DNA of 33,111 nt, from positions 1 through 33,111 of the forward strand of contig CAYMLQ010000023.1 in the NCBI GenBank assembly GCA_964390795.1, given 5' to 3'. Source of the stretch: CAYMLQ01 sp964390795. GTDB lineage: Bacteria > Verrucomicrobiota > Kiritimatiellia > RFP12 > UBA1067. Shown here piece after piece: positions 9,711-18,239 of this stretch. Positions within the stretch are counted from its first letter, which is position 1; the number at the start of each line of letters is the position of its first letter. The position numbers and the translations under genes are program-made. The notes beneath the pieces are model-generated. The model searched no databases, was not told where the DNA came from, and worked only from the letters and a program-made list of their open reading frames with translations.

Positions 9711-10601
9711 TTAGGATGAGAGCGGCAAGGTCTCGCGAAAACGAGTCGGGGAGATGCCGGTCTTCTTTGAGAAAAGCGCGGAGAAGTGGTTGGGGTCGGA
9801 GAAGCCGGTTTTCGCGGCTACCGCGTGGACCGGGAGTGCTGTTTCCTTCAGCAGACGCTTTGCCTCGTCCAAACGGAGGCTGAGGTGATATCGGGCGGGT
9901 GGCTGTCCGGACTGCGTGGCAAAGACGTGGCGGAGCGTGGAGTAGCTGACACCGAGATCGGCCGAAAGCGCTTTCCAGTCCACAGCGTCCGAGAGGTTAA
10001 CCGTGAGGTGTCGGATGGTGCGCTGCACAAGTAAGGTCTGATCCGCAGGATCAGACGCTGAAGCGCCTGCCGCCAGGGCTTGGGAGATGCGAGACGTGAC
10101 CTCGCGAACCGCCGGGGCGTGCGCGTGGAGGCGCTCCACCGTGAGGCGGTTGGTGGGCCCTGTGAGCCAGACGGCTGCGAGCGGATGCCCCTGTTCGTCA
10201 AAGACAGGCGCGGACACGCAATGGCAGCCCTCGACCTCTTCGGAGCGGTCCAGCGCGTAGCCGCAGGCCGCGATGCCGGACAGTTCCGCCTTTAACGCTT
10301 TGCGGGTTGTGATCGTCTGCGGGGTATATCGGGTGAGCTTGAGGTGGTCCAGCCAGAGACGCTGTTGGGCTGGCCTTAGGAACGCGAGCATCGCCTTGGC
10401 CGGCGCGCCGGTGTGCAGCGGAAACCAAGTGCCCGGCGTCAGCGTGAAACTGAACCGGTGGCGTGTGCCCTGAACCGCTCCGATGATGAGTCCTTTACGC
10501 GCCTTGGCGTCCAGCACAGCCAGTCCGACCGTCTCGCCGAACTGGTCGTGCAGACGTTTCATGAACGGGTGCGCCGCTTGATGGAGCTGCTTGCGTGTCA
10601 T
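9711..10601 (-). CDS. IclR-effector / AraC-HTH hybrid transcription regulator
   Basis: The protein has 296 residues. Residues about 10-175 match the IclR ligand-binding (effector) domain: an initial AHPFMKRLHDQFGETVGLAVLD segment type, a PLHTGAPAKAMLAF motif and an EEVEGCHCVSAPVFDE motif. The normal N-terminal IclR winged helix is absent. Instead the C-terminus (about 195-293) is an AraC/XylS double helix-turn-helix with the signature AAKTGFSDPNHFSALFSKKTGISPTRFR. The order of parts is therefore reversed relative to IclR: sensor first, then an AraC DNA reader. It probably senses a small sugar-acid or aromatic ligand, as IclR effector domains do, and may control the lyase gene 23 bases downstream, the divergent cytochrome gene, or both. 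The domain calls are confident; the ligand is unknown. Confidence 0.85.
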   Translation of the reverse strand: MTRKQLHQAAHPFMKRLHDQFGETVGLAVLDAKARKGLIIGAVQGTRHRFSFTLTPGTWFPLHTGAPAKAMLAFLRPAQQRLWLDHLKLTRYTPQTITTRKALKAELSGIAACGYALDRSEEVEGCHCVSAPVFDEQGHPLAAVWLTGPTNRLTVERLHAHAPAVREVTSRISQALAAGASASDPADQTLLVQRTIRHLTVNLSDAVDWKALSADLGVSYSTLRHVFATQSGQPPARYHLSLRLDEAKRLLKETALPVHAVAAKTGFSDPNHFSALFSKKTGISPTRFRETLPLSS

Positions 10602-10746
10602 AAAAGCGATGTGAATGATAGACTATCTTTGCCAAAAAACAAAGAACGAAGTTTGCCAATCGAAGCATGGACTCTTTTTCGTGATCCGCGTAAGCTTATG
10701 TCGATTCATTAACAGGGAGATTGCCCTTAAAAAAAGAAGGCGGCGA
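10602..10746. promoter_or_regulatory. Divergent intergenic region with paired TTTGCCAA direct repeats
   Basis: These 145 bases separate the AraC-type regulator from the divergent HzsA-like gene. TTTGCCAA occurs at 10628-10635 and again at 10652-10659, 24 bases apart, the sort of direct-repeat spacing AraC-type proteins bind. No convincing -35/-10 pair was found. The repeats are seen; their use as an operator is inference. Confidence 0.35.
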
Positions 10747-13587
10747 GTGAAGAAGGAAATGTCTTTTCTGACAAGTCCCAGTCTCGGAGGGCTTTTCGCG
10801 CTGGTCTTGGCTATCGGATTTCAGGCGCTTGCCGCTGTTCCGCCTCTGCCGACGAATCTGGCGCCGGAGGCTGAGAGCTCGGCCGATTCGGAGTTCAGCG
10901 CGGATTACGCAGCGCGCTTCGTGTCCGACGGCAAAATCCCTGTCGAACTCAGCGGTCAGGATCTGCGGCAGGCTTGGGCCGTAAACGGCGCGGCGCGCCG
11001 GTCGGGCGCAGAGTTGGCGCTGACGTGGAAGACGCCTGTGAGCGTGCGGGAGGTTCTTTATTTCGGGCGCACGGCTTTTCAGCTCGAAGAGTGCTGGAAA
11101 ACCTGCGAGGTGTGGTGCGACGGAGATGCGCAGCCAGCCCTGGCCGTCGCGCTGCAACGGCGACATGGCCCGCAGCGAATCACGCTGCCGCAGGCACGGA
11201 GGCTCAGCCGGCTGCGTCTACGGTTCACGTCTTCGTATGGCGGCAGCAACCCGGGCGCGTCAGAGGTCATGGTTTTTTCCGAACCGGTGAGCGAGGAAGC
11301 GCTCGCGCGCTTCAGGGCCGACTTCTACCAGAGCGAGGCGTCGGGCAGCGAGGCGACGCGGCGGGCGCTCGCGGAGGCGAAGTCCGGGGCTTTGGGGTTT
11401 GACACGCTGCTGCTGGTCCGGCGCAAGCCGTTGAACCCGTCGCATGTTTACACCTATCACGTTGAGGGTTTGTCCAAGGGGGGCGGACTCTTCGCGCTGT
11501 CGCTCAAGGGCGGAAAGCTGACGCGGCTGGTCGACGCGTCCGAAGGGGTGATCCTCGACTGCCAGGTCTCCTACGATGGACTGCAGGTGCTCTTCAGTTG
11601 GAAGCGCACGATGCGGGAGCCGTTCAAAATCTGGCGCGTGAATGCCGACGGCAGCGGGCTGGCCTGCGTGATCGGTCACGATTCCAACAACATGAACGCC
11701 TGCTGGCTGCCTGACGGCGGCATCGCCTTCATGTCAGACCGCAAGCCCGCCTTCGCCTACTGCTGGACCAGCACCTCGCCCGTCCTGTACCGCGCGGACG
11801 GTGACGGCGGGAACGCGGTCAAACTCTCGGCGAACTACCTGACCGACTTCACGCCCTCGGTCATGGAGGACGGCCGCATCCTCTTTAGCCGCTGGGAGTA
11901 TGTGGACCGGCCCGCGATTCCGATCCAGTCTCTGTGGGCGATCAACCCGGATGGAACCTCGTTGGCGGGCGTGTTCGGCAACCGCGTGCTCAGCCCAGCG
12001 ACCTTCATGGAGGCCAAGGACGTCCCCGGCCTGCCCGGCAAGATCCTCTGCGTGATGACCAGCCACAACGGTCCGTGCAGGGGCGCGGTCGGCCTGCTGG
12101 ATCTGACCCGGGGCGGCAACGCGCAGGAGGCGATCCGCAACCTGACTCCCGAGGTGCGCGTCGGGCCGGTGGACGACGCCGGTGCGGGTAACGGGTTGCG
12201 CGGCCCATACGAGAGTCCGGTTCCGCTGGACGCGCGTTACTATCTGGTTTCGCGCGAAGGGCGGATCCTGCTTCGGGACTACGCGTGCACCGTGGACGCG
12301 CCGCTGTGCGAGCCGGAGGGCGGGCTGGGCTTCTACTCGGCGCAGCCGTTGCGCAGCCGGCCGCAGCCGCGCACGCCGCGGCCCTCGCGCGTGGATCCGA
12401 ACGCCGAGCCATGGGCCGAGGTGGTGCTGCACGACGTGTCCATCGGACTTGGGGACGCGGTGAAGCCTGGCGAGGTCAAGCGGATCGCGGTGGTGCAGGA
12501 GATGGAAAAAGACCTCCGCTCCGAGACAGGCCAGCGGCAGTTCGGGTTCCAGTTTCCTGTTGTCTCGTGCGGAGCGACCTACGCGCCCAAGCGGGTCTGG
12601 GGTTTCGCCGACGTGGAGTCGGACGGCTCCGCACATTTCAAAGTGCCGTCAGGGGTTCCGCTCTACTTCCTGCCGCTAGACGCCGAGGGCCGCGCCGTGC
12701 AGCGCATGCGGACGTTTACACACTTTATGCTAGGTGAGAAGCAAAGCTGTATCGGCTGCCACGCGGACCGCAACTACGTCTCGCCTTCGGTCGTGACACG
12801 CGGCGGCCGCTCCCTTGCGGCCGGGCGTCCGGCGCAGGCGCTGTCCGAGCCGGAGTGGGGCCGGCGCGACGGGTTCAGCTTCCCCCGTGTGGTGCAGCCC
12901 GTCCTGGACCGGCACTGTGTGGAGTGCCATGATGAGCGGTTGGCGCCCGACTTGAGCGGGGACCGCACGGACTATTTCAGCGTGGCGTACGAGAACCTCG
13001 CGCGGCGCGGCACGCAGGCGGAACATGGCGGCGACGCGCGCGGCGGCATGGCCGCGTTCGGCAAGAACCCCTACACGTCGTGGATACCGTCCTACAACGG
13101 CTGCGAGTCGAACATCCTGCAAATCCAGCCGAAAACGTGGGGATCGCCGGTCAGCAAGCTGGCGGACATCGTGATTTCTGGTCATCCGAATGCGCAGGGA
13201 AGAAAGCGCGTCAACCTGACTTCCGGCGACCGCCTGAAGATCTTGCTGTGGGTCGATCTCAATGTGCCCTATTACGGCACCTCGCAGTCGCGCCAGCCCG
13301 AGCTGCGCGGCTGCCGCCGTGTTTTGCCGAAGGGTTTGGACGAGACGCTGAAGGAGGTCGCCGCGCGGCGCAAGATCGCGCTGCCGACCACGTTTTACGT
13401 GCGGCTGGACCATCCCGAGAAGAATCCTTTCTTGGCGATACCGCTGGCCAAGGGTGAGTTCGCCTCACGGGACGACCCGGACTATCTCAAGATACTGGCC
13501 TGTTTCGACGGCGTGCAGGAGGCGCTCGCGCAACGCGTGGACGTGGACTTCCGGAACGTGCTTGGATTGTGCGAGCGTGTGCCTTGA
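10747..13587 (+). CDS. HzsA-like exported protein with two CXXCH haem motifs
   Basis: The 946-residue product starts best at GTG 10747, with AAGG 6 bases upstream and a KKE-charged N-region before the hydrophobic signal segment; the ATG at 10759 is an alternative with poor spacing. After the signal comes a discoidin-like, galactose-binding-type domain (about 35-160), then a beta-propeller-like region with repeats of the LPDGGIAFMSDR and MEDGRILFSRWEYVDR type, then a c-type cytochrome section with CIGCH (residue 668) and CVECH (residue 724). The layout resembles proteins annotated as hydrazine synthase alpha subunit-related (HzsA middle domain) found widely in Planctomycetes and Verrucomicrobia that do not make hydrazine. 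No other hydrazine synthase subunit is nearby, so the name indicates homology only. It is probably periplasmic and redox-active; the substrate is unknown. Confidence 0.75.
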   Translation: MKKEMSFLTSPSLGGLFALVLAIGFQALAAVPPLPTNLAPEAESSADSEFSADYAARFVSDGKIPVELSGQDLRQAWAVNGAARRSGAELALTWKTPVSVREVLYFGRTAFQLEECWKTCEVWCDGDAQPALAVALQRRHGPQRITLPQARRLSRLRLRFTSSYGGSNPGASEVMVFSEPVSEEALARFRADFYQSEASGSEATRRALAEAKSGALGFDTLLLVRRKPLNPSHVYTYHVEGLSKGGGLFALSLKGGKLTRLVDASEGVILDCQVSYDGLQVLFSWKRTMREPFKIWRVNADGSGLACVIGHDSNNMNACWLPDGGIAFMSDRKPAFAYCWTSTSPVLYRADGDGGNAVKLSANYLTDFTPSVMEDGRILFSRWEYVDRPAIPIQSLWAINPDGTSLAGVFGNRVLSPATFMEAKDVPGLPGKILCVMTSHNGPCRGAVGLLDLTRGGNAQEAIRNLTPEVRVGPVDDAGAGNGLRGPYESPVPLDARYYLVSREGRILLRDYACTVDAPLCEPEGGLGFYSAQPLRSRPQPRTPRPSRVDPNAEPWAEVVLHDVSIGLGDAVKPGEVKRIAVVQEMEKDLRSETGQRQFGFQFPVVSCGATYAPKRVWGFADVESDGSAHFKVPSGVPLYFLPLDAEGRAVQRMRTFTHFMLGEKQSCIGCHADRNYVSPSVVTRGGRSLAAGRPAQALSEPEWGRRDGFSFPRVVQPVLDRHCVECHDERLAPDLSGDRTDYFSVAYENLARRGTQAEHGGDARGGMAAFGKNPYTSWIPSYNGCESNILQIQPKTWGSPVSKLADIVISGHPNAQGRKRVNLTSGDRLKILLWVDLNVPYYGTSQSRQPELRGCRRVLPKGLDETLKEVAARRKIALPTTFYVRLDHPEKNPFLAIPLAKGEFASRDDPDYLKILACFDGVQEALAQRVDVDFRNVLGLCERVP

Positions 13588-13613
13588 CTATGATGATACT
13601 AGAGTAGTACCAT
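13584..13613 (+). promoter_or_regulatory. Candidate promoter with overlapping palindromic operator for the HicB-type gene
   Basis: TTGACT (13584-13589) lies 18 bases before TACCAT (13608-13613). Between them sits the palindrome TACTA-GAG-TAGTA (13597-13609). A ribbon-helix-helix protein such as the downstream HicB product could bind there to repress itself. The motifs are seen; their function is inferred. Confidence 0.4.
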
Positions 13614-13669
13614 TATTCCATGCTTGGAAAGCTCAAAGAGCTAGAGAAGGCCTTACAGGAGGCGCGGCT

Positions 13670-14089
13670 ATGAAAGCGGGTGATCGGTATCTCAAGATTG
13701 TGGAGTGGTCTGAAACGGATCAGTGTTATGTCGGAACCTGCCCTGGGCTTATGTTCGGTGGCGTTCATGGGGATGATGAGGCCAAGGTATATCGGGAACT
13801 CTGCCAAGCGGTGGAGGAGTGGGTTGCGGTCTATGAGAGGGATGGCGAGACTTTTCCCGCTGCCACGGCAGGAAAAAGGTATTCCGGAAAGTTCGTCGTT
13901 CGGGTGGGGGAGGAGCTTCATAAGGCTCTCGCGGTCGACGCCATCCGATATGGGGAGAGCCTGAACGCCTACTGTGTCCAACTTTTACGCGAAGAACGAG
14001 CTGTCTATGGTAAGGGCAGGATAGGGCGTCGTACTGCGCATGTTGATTGCATAAGAAAGGTGGCGGATGGTGAAGAGAATCGAACTTGA
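13670..14089 (+). CDS. HicB-family antitoxin-like protein without visible HicA
   Basis: The product has 139 residues. ATG 13670 is preceded by ACAGGAGG with 7-base spacing, a strong ribosome site that decides the start against the longer upstream frame. Residues about 5-60 form the HicB-type partial RNase H-like fold (VEWSETDQCYVGTCPGL), and residues about 70-110 a ribbon-helix-helix domain (GKFVVRVGEELHKALAVDA...SLNAYCVQLL). In the family, HicB neutralises the mRNA-cleaving toxin HicA and represses its operon. No HicA dsRBD-like frame is found on either side: only 82 bases separate it from the upstream gene, and a structured repeat follows. It is either an orphan regulator or the remnant of a lost module. 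The last 27 residues are basic and atypical. Confidence 0.75.
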   Translation: MKAGDRYLKIVEWSETDQCYVGTCPGLMFGGVHGDDEAKVYRELCQAVEEWVAVYERDGETFPAATAGKRYSGKFVVRVGEELHKALAVDAIRYGESLNAYCVQLLREERAVYGKGRIGRRTAHVDCIRKVADGEENRT

Positions 14090-14123
14090 CCAGCGGCTGG
14101 CTGCGTGCTGTAGCAATGTCGAA

Positions 14124-14216
14124 CCGCCGCCTGAAGGCGGTACAACGTACGGACGTCCGAGGCCTGTGCAGCCAAGGCATGTTGTCCCGGCTTCAGCCGG
14201 TCCCGGTCCTTGCACA
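14124..14216. repeat. Structured intergenic repeat with several hairpins
   Basis: This spacer contains CCGCC-TGAA-GGCGG (14127-14140), the palindrome GGACGTCC (14151-14158), and CCGGC-TTCA-GCCGG (14187-14200), the last enclosed by TGTGCA (14165-14170) and TGCACA (14211-14216). It has no coding potential I trust. It looks like a dispersed palindromic repeat; copy number cannot be judged from this window. Confidence 0.55.
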
Positions 14217-14248
14217 ATGTTTGATTCGGGAAACTTGGGAGATAGGTC

Positions 14249-17200
14249 ATGAGAAGGTTGTTTTTGGTAACGGTGGGTGTGTCGGCAATGTGGACAGCGA
14301 TGTGCCGCGCGGCGGAGCCTGCTTCGGCTGATCGCACGGCGCTGACTGCCCCGATTCTTTTCTGCAAGCGTTTCAACTATCAGGGCCTGCATATCTACGA
14401 CACGTTCTACCAATGGCGGCCGGGCGGCGGCCTTTACGTTCTTGAGAATCCCGCAGATCCCCCGGAGCAGCACCGCGTGCGCGCGGTGATCGATCCGAAA
14501 ACGCCTGAGACGCTGGGCGAGGGCATCTACTTCGACCCGTCGCTGTCGTACGACGCCAAGAAACTTCTCTTCTGTTTCAAAGGCTCGGAGCAGGGCAACT
14601 CGGTGATCTATGAGATCGGTTCGGATGGCAAAGGCTTGCGGCAGGTCACCAACCTCGATGCGAACGGCAACCCGTATAAAGGCAAGGGCGGCGGGCACCA
14701 CGACGTGAAGCCTTGCTATCTGCCCGACGGGCGCATCATCTTCACTTCCACGCGCTACAGCGGCCTGGTGCCGTGCGCCAACAACGGCGTGGCGATCCTG
14801 CACGTGATGAACGCCGACGGCAGCGACATCCACACCATCTCCGTCAACAACGTCACGGAGTTCGACCCGTGCGTGCTGCCTGACGGACGCATCCTGTTCG
14901 GTCGCTGGGAATATGTCGACCGCAACGCGCTGGTGATCCAAAGCCTCTGGACCGTGCTGCCGGACGGACGCAACGAGATGGAGCTGTTCGCCAACAACAT
15001 GGTCTTCCCCGAGGCAGTCCTACAGGCCAAGCCCGTGCCGGGTAACGAGCATCTGGTGGTGGCGGCCTTCACGCCGCACAACGCGCCGCCGCGCGGTACC
15101 ATCGCCATGATCGACATGCGCTTGGGCAAGAACAACCCGGCGGCGATCTTCAACTTCGAGTCGCCCGACAAGCCCACGCACGACCGCGGCGAGTCGTGTG
15201 ACCCGTGGGCTCTGAGCGAAAGCGTCGTGCTCTTCAGCGGCGTGCCGCAGGAGAAAGACGCGCCCGCCATCGCGCTGGAGACCACCGGGTTCCGCAGGCG
15301 CAGCAATCCGAAAGTCAACGCGCTGATGCTGGTCGACCGCACAGGCAAGCGCGTGGTTGTCCACAGCGATCCGGCGAGCGACCTGCACAACCCCATTCCG
15401 CTCACGCCTCGTCCGGTGCCGCGGGTCAACATCGATATGACCGACCGTACCCAGGCTACCGGCAGCTTTTTCGTCAGCGACGTGTACGCCTCGATGCCGA
15501 CGGTCAAGCGGGGAACGGTCAAATGGCTGCGCGTGGTGGAAGAGACGTCGCGCGTAAGCGAGAGTCCGGGAGGGTCGTGGATGAACCAGACCTTCATGAT
15601 CTCCGCGGCCATGGCATGGAGCGCCAAGATTGTCCACGGCATCGTGCCTGTGGAGCCTGACGGCTCGGTCTATTTCGAGGCCCCGTCTGGACGCGCGCTG
15701 TACTTCCAACTGCTGGATCAGGATTATCGGCTGGTGCGCGGCATGCGAACCTTCATCCAGGCCGTACCGGGCACCACGCGCAGTTGCGTGGGCTGCCACG
15801 AGTACAACCCCAAGTCTGCGGGCATGCAGCGCTTGGCCAATCGCAAGCCGCTCAAGCTGAAAGAGGAGGCGTGGGGAAGCGGCTACATCGATTATTCGGC
15901 CCGCGTGCAGCCGATTCTCGACGCGAAATGCGTGAGCTGCCACGGCGGCGAGAAGGGCATGGCGAAGGGCCTCGACCTCTCGCGCGGCTGGACCGAGTTC
16001 TTCAACATCTCTTACGAGCACCTCACGGCTCGGCGCGGGCGGATGTACACGGCAGACCTGATCGCGGGCATCTGCGCCATGAACGGCACGGCCTACTGGT
16101 CGTGCAAGGTGTTCGGGCCCTACTCGCACGGCAGCGGCAAAGCGCCGCTGGCCGAGATCCTGCTCGCAGCGCCGCACAAGGATCTGCTCACGCAGCGGGA
16201 GCGGGAGACGCTCTTCGCGTGGATGGACTCCAACGGCGTGTATTTCGGCACCTGGGATTACACGGAGGCCGGTCCGACGGCCAAGCCGTTCTTGGCTGCG
16301 GTGGCGCGTGTCAAGGATGTCATGAAAGAGGCGGGGTGCGTGCGCTGCCACGCCAACGAGAAGGGTGAGATCAAGCGGTTCGACCAGTGGATCAACTTGG
16401 ACCGGCCGGAGCTGAGCCGCGTGCTGCGCGCGCCGTTGCCGCTCGCGCCGACCGCTGAGGGCGGGTATGGCCTGGCCTTGTGCCGCGACCGCAAGGTGGA
16501 CCCGAGCTTCAGCCGCAAAGGCTTGATTTACGGCTTCGGCTATGCGCACGCGGTGAAGGAACTGGACAGTTTCCCGACTCAGACGTGGCCGAAGGCCTGG
16601 CCGCCTGAAGGCGTGCCGGTGGCGCCCTTCGCCTCTGTCCGGGACCCGCACTATCAGAAGATTCTGGGGATCATCCGCGAGGCCCGCGCAGCGCAACTGG
16701 CCAATCCGCGCGTGGACATGCCGGGCGCAGACCTTGTGGGCGGAGGTATCCGCGAGGGGCGCTCGCGGCAGATTTTGCCGCAGCCGCTGCCGGAGCCGCT
16801 TCCGGACGTGCAGGCGGCGCTCGACGAGAACGGTTTTGTGCGGCTGAGTTGGGAGTCATCCGCCCGAATGATCGGTCTCGTCGCGGAGATCCATCGCGGG
16901 ACGGACACGGCCTTCGAGCCCTGTGAGGCGACGAGGATCGCTCGCACGGAGCGCTTTGGGTTCTGCGACACGAATCCGCCTCCGGGCCAGGCGCACTATG
17001 CGGTGGTGTTCGTCTCCGATCCGGCCGAGACGTGCGGCACCTGCAAGAGCGGCGCGGTGCTTGATTATCAGCACGACGCGGGCAAGGCCGCCGCCCGCGG
17101 AACGGGAACAAACGAGGGGGGGACGGGAACGCTCAACGTTCAACGTTCAACTCTCAACGCTCAAGTTACCGACAAGGCCGGTGTGAAGGCGTTTCGCGAC

Positions 17201-18127
17201 GGGCGGTGTCCGCTTTCGAGTTTTGCTCCGCAGCGCAGCGCACCCGTGCGGGCGTCGGTCGAGGTGCCCGCCGCGTTGCCCGCGCTGGCGGTGCCGCGGC
17301 CGGAAGCTGAGCCGCGCGAGGGCAAAGTGGTTCTGCGCTGGCCGGCGGTGGGCGTGCCCGGCGTGACGACCTACGACGTGTTCGGACGCGCGGGTGGCCC
17401 GGCCGGTGCGGCACGAAAGCTTAACGCCGAGCCGCTACGTCAGGCGGCCTATACGGATGTGGCGTTCCACGGGGGCCGGGAAGCGGCGTATGCCGTGGTC
17501 GCACGCGCGCCGCGCAGGGAGGAGCCGGCGATGCCCAGTGCCGCCGCTTGGGTGACGGCCAGCCCGCTGCCGCTACGCAGAGAGCCGGTATTCGTGCTCA
17601 ACGCTGCTGCCGAGGGCCTGGCGCTGCGGGGCGGAGCGCGTTTCGAGGGCGCAGTGCTGCGGATTCCTGAAGGCGGGTGTGCGACGCTGAGTGCGACTGC
17701 TGAGCGCGTCATGGACGGGCCTTTCAGCTTTGTGCTCGAGGCCTTCTTTGACGAGTCGGGACAGATGCCGGTGCTGCTGGGCTTCGGAGCTTTCAATGGC
17801 TCCGGCTGGTTCCTGCAGAGCTTCGGAGGACGCTGGCGCTTCCACCTGTCAGGCGTCTCGTGCGACGGCGGGAAAGTACCTGTCGGCGAGTGGGTGCGTC
17901 TGGTGGGCGTTTACGACGGACAGGCGGCGAGGCTGTACCAGAACGGCAAGCAGGTAGCGGAAGCGGCCGTGCCTGCCGTACCGGCAACACACAGCCAAGA
18001 TCTGTTTGTCGGCCAGTACACGGCACAGATGGAGAAGCCCTATCAATTCAAAGGGAAGATCAGGGGGCTGGCCCTCTATCAGCGCGTGTTGGATGCGGAG
18101 GGGCAGGCCGAGCTACTTCAGCAATAG
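14249..18127 (+). CDS. HzsA-like exported tri-haem-motif protein with C-terminal LamG domain
   Basis: The product has 1292 residues; ATG 14249 has GGGAG about 8 bases upstream and opens a signal peptide (LFLVTVGVSAMW, cleavage near CRAAEP). A propeller-like region (about 35-420) carries LPDGRIIFTSTRYSG and LPDGRILFGRWEYVDR repeats shared with the paralogue upstream. Haem-binding motifs are CVGCH (residue 513), CVSCH (561) and CVRCH (697). A linker and fibronectin-like segment follow (about 860-1100), then a LamG/concanavalin-like domain (about 1115-1290). The layout resembles HzsA-related proteins of PVC bacteria. It is probably a periplasmic electron-transfer or oxidoreductase protein with a glycan-binding tail. 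The linker contains an in-frame heptamer repeat. The exact reaction is unknown. Confidence 0.75.
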   Translation: MRRLFLVTVGVSAMWTAMCRAAEPASADRTALTAPILFCKRFNYQGLHIYDTFYQWRPGGGLYVLENPADPPEQHRVRAVIDPKTPETLGEGIYFDPSLSYDAKKLLFCFKGSEQGNSVIYEIGSDGKGLRQVTNLDANGNPYKGKGGGHHDVKPCYLPDGRIIFTSTRYSGLVPCANNGVAILHVMNADGSDIHTISVNNVTEFDPCVLPDGRILFGRWEYVDRNALVIQSLWTVLPDGRNEMELFANNMVFPEAVLQAKPVPGNEHLVVAAFTPHNAPPRGTIAMIDMRLGKNNPAAIFNFESPDKPTHDRGESCDPWALSESVVLFSGVPQEKDAPAIALETTGFRRRSNPKVNALMLVDRTGKRVVVHSDPASDLHNPIPLTPRPVPRVNIDMTDRTQATGSFFVSDVYASMPTVKRGTVKWLRVVEETSRVSESPGGSWMNQTFMISAAMAWSAKIVHGIVPVEPDGSVYFEAPSGRALYFQLLDQDYRLVRGMRTFIQAVPGTTRSCVGCHEYNPKSAGMQRLANRKPLKLKEEAWGSGYIDYSARVQPILDAKCVSCHGGEKGMAKGLDLSRGWTEFFNISYEHLTARRGRMYTADLIAGICAMNGTAYWSCKVFGPYSHGSGKAPLAEILLAAPHKDLLTQRERETLFAWMDSNGVYFGTWDYTEAGPTAKPFLAAVARVKDVMKEAGCVRCHANEKGEIKRFDQWINLDRPELSRVLRAPLPLAPTAEGGYGLALCRDRKVDPSFSRKGLIYGFGYAHAVKELDSFPTQTWPKAWPPEGVPVAPFASVRDPHYQKILGIIREARAAQLANPRVDMPGADLVGGGIREGRSRQILPQPLPEPLPDVQAALDENGFVRLSWESSARMIGLVAEIHRGTDTAFEPCEATRIARTERFGFCDTNPPPGQAHYAVVFVSDPAETCGTCKSGAVLDYQHDAGKAAARGTGTNEGGTGTLNVQRSTLNAQVTDKAGVKAFRDGRCPLSSFAPQRSAPVRASVEVPAALPALAVPRPEAEPREGKVVLRWPAVGVPGVTTYDVFGRAGGPAGAARKLNAEPLRQAAYTDVAFHGGREAAYAVVARAPRREEPAMPSAAAWVTASPLPLRREPVFVLNAAAEGLALRGGARFEGAVLRIPEGGCATLSATAERVMDGPFSFVLEAFFDESGQMPVLLGFGAFNGSGWFLQSFGGRWRFHLSGVSCDGGKVPVGEWVRLVGVYDGQAARLYQNGKQVAEAAVPAVPATHSQDLFVGQYTAQMEKPYQFKGKIRGLALYQRVLDAEGQAELLQQ
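17131..17165 (+). repeat. Five 7-bp tandem units inside a coding region
   Basis: Units read GCTCAAC, GTTCAAC, GTTCAAC, TCTCAAC, GCTCAAG. They lie in frame in the linker of the HzsA-like protein, where the peptide changes to a low-complexity Thr/Asn/Gln stretch unlike its surroundings. Thirty-five bases are not a multiple of three, so a change of one unit would break the frame. Confidence 0.75.
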
Positions 18128-18151
18128 CGAAAAGCGCGACCCAACCGGCGC

Positions 18152-18180
18152 TTGCCGCGGCACATGTTCTTCTGTATTCT
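18152..18180 (+). promoter_or_regulatory. Candidate sigma-70-type promoter for the SUMF1-domain gene
   Basis: TTGCCG (18152-18157) and TATTCT (18175-18180) are separated by 17 bases and lie 60 bases before the chosen ATG at 18240, in the 112-base gap after the HzsA-like gene. Confidence 0.45.
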
Positions 18181-18239
18181 ATCGCCTGTCTGGTTTGACG
18201 TTGGGCGAGTACCCTCCCCGCTCAATGAAAGGCCTGTCT

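Noticed and set aside
13620..13673. A 17-residue frame just before the HicB-type gene as a toxin
   Set aside because: Too short, no HicA features, and its own start has no ribosome site.
10747..18127. Hydrazine synthase (anammox) locus
   Set aside because: Only HzsA-like domains are present; no HzsB/HzsC or hydrazine dehydrogenase genes, and such domains are widespread in PVC bacteria.
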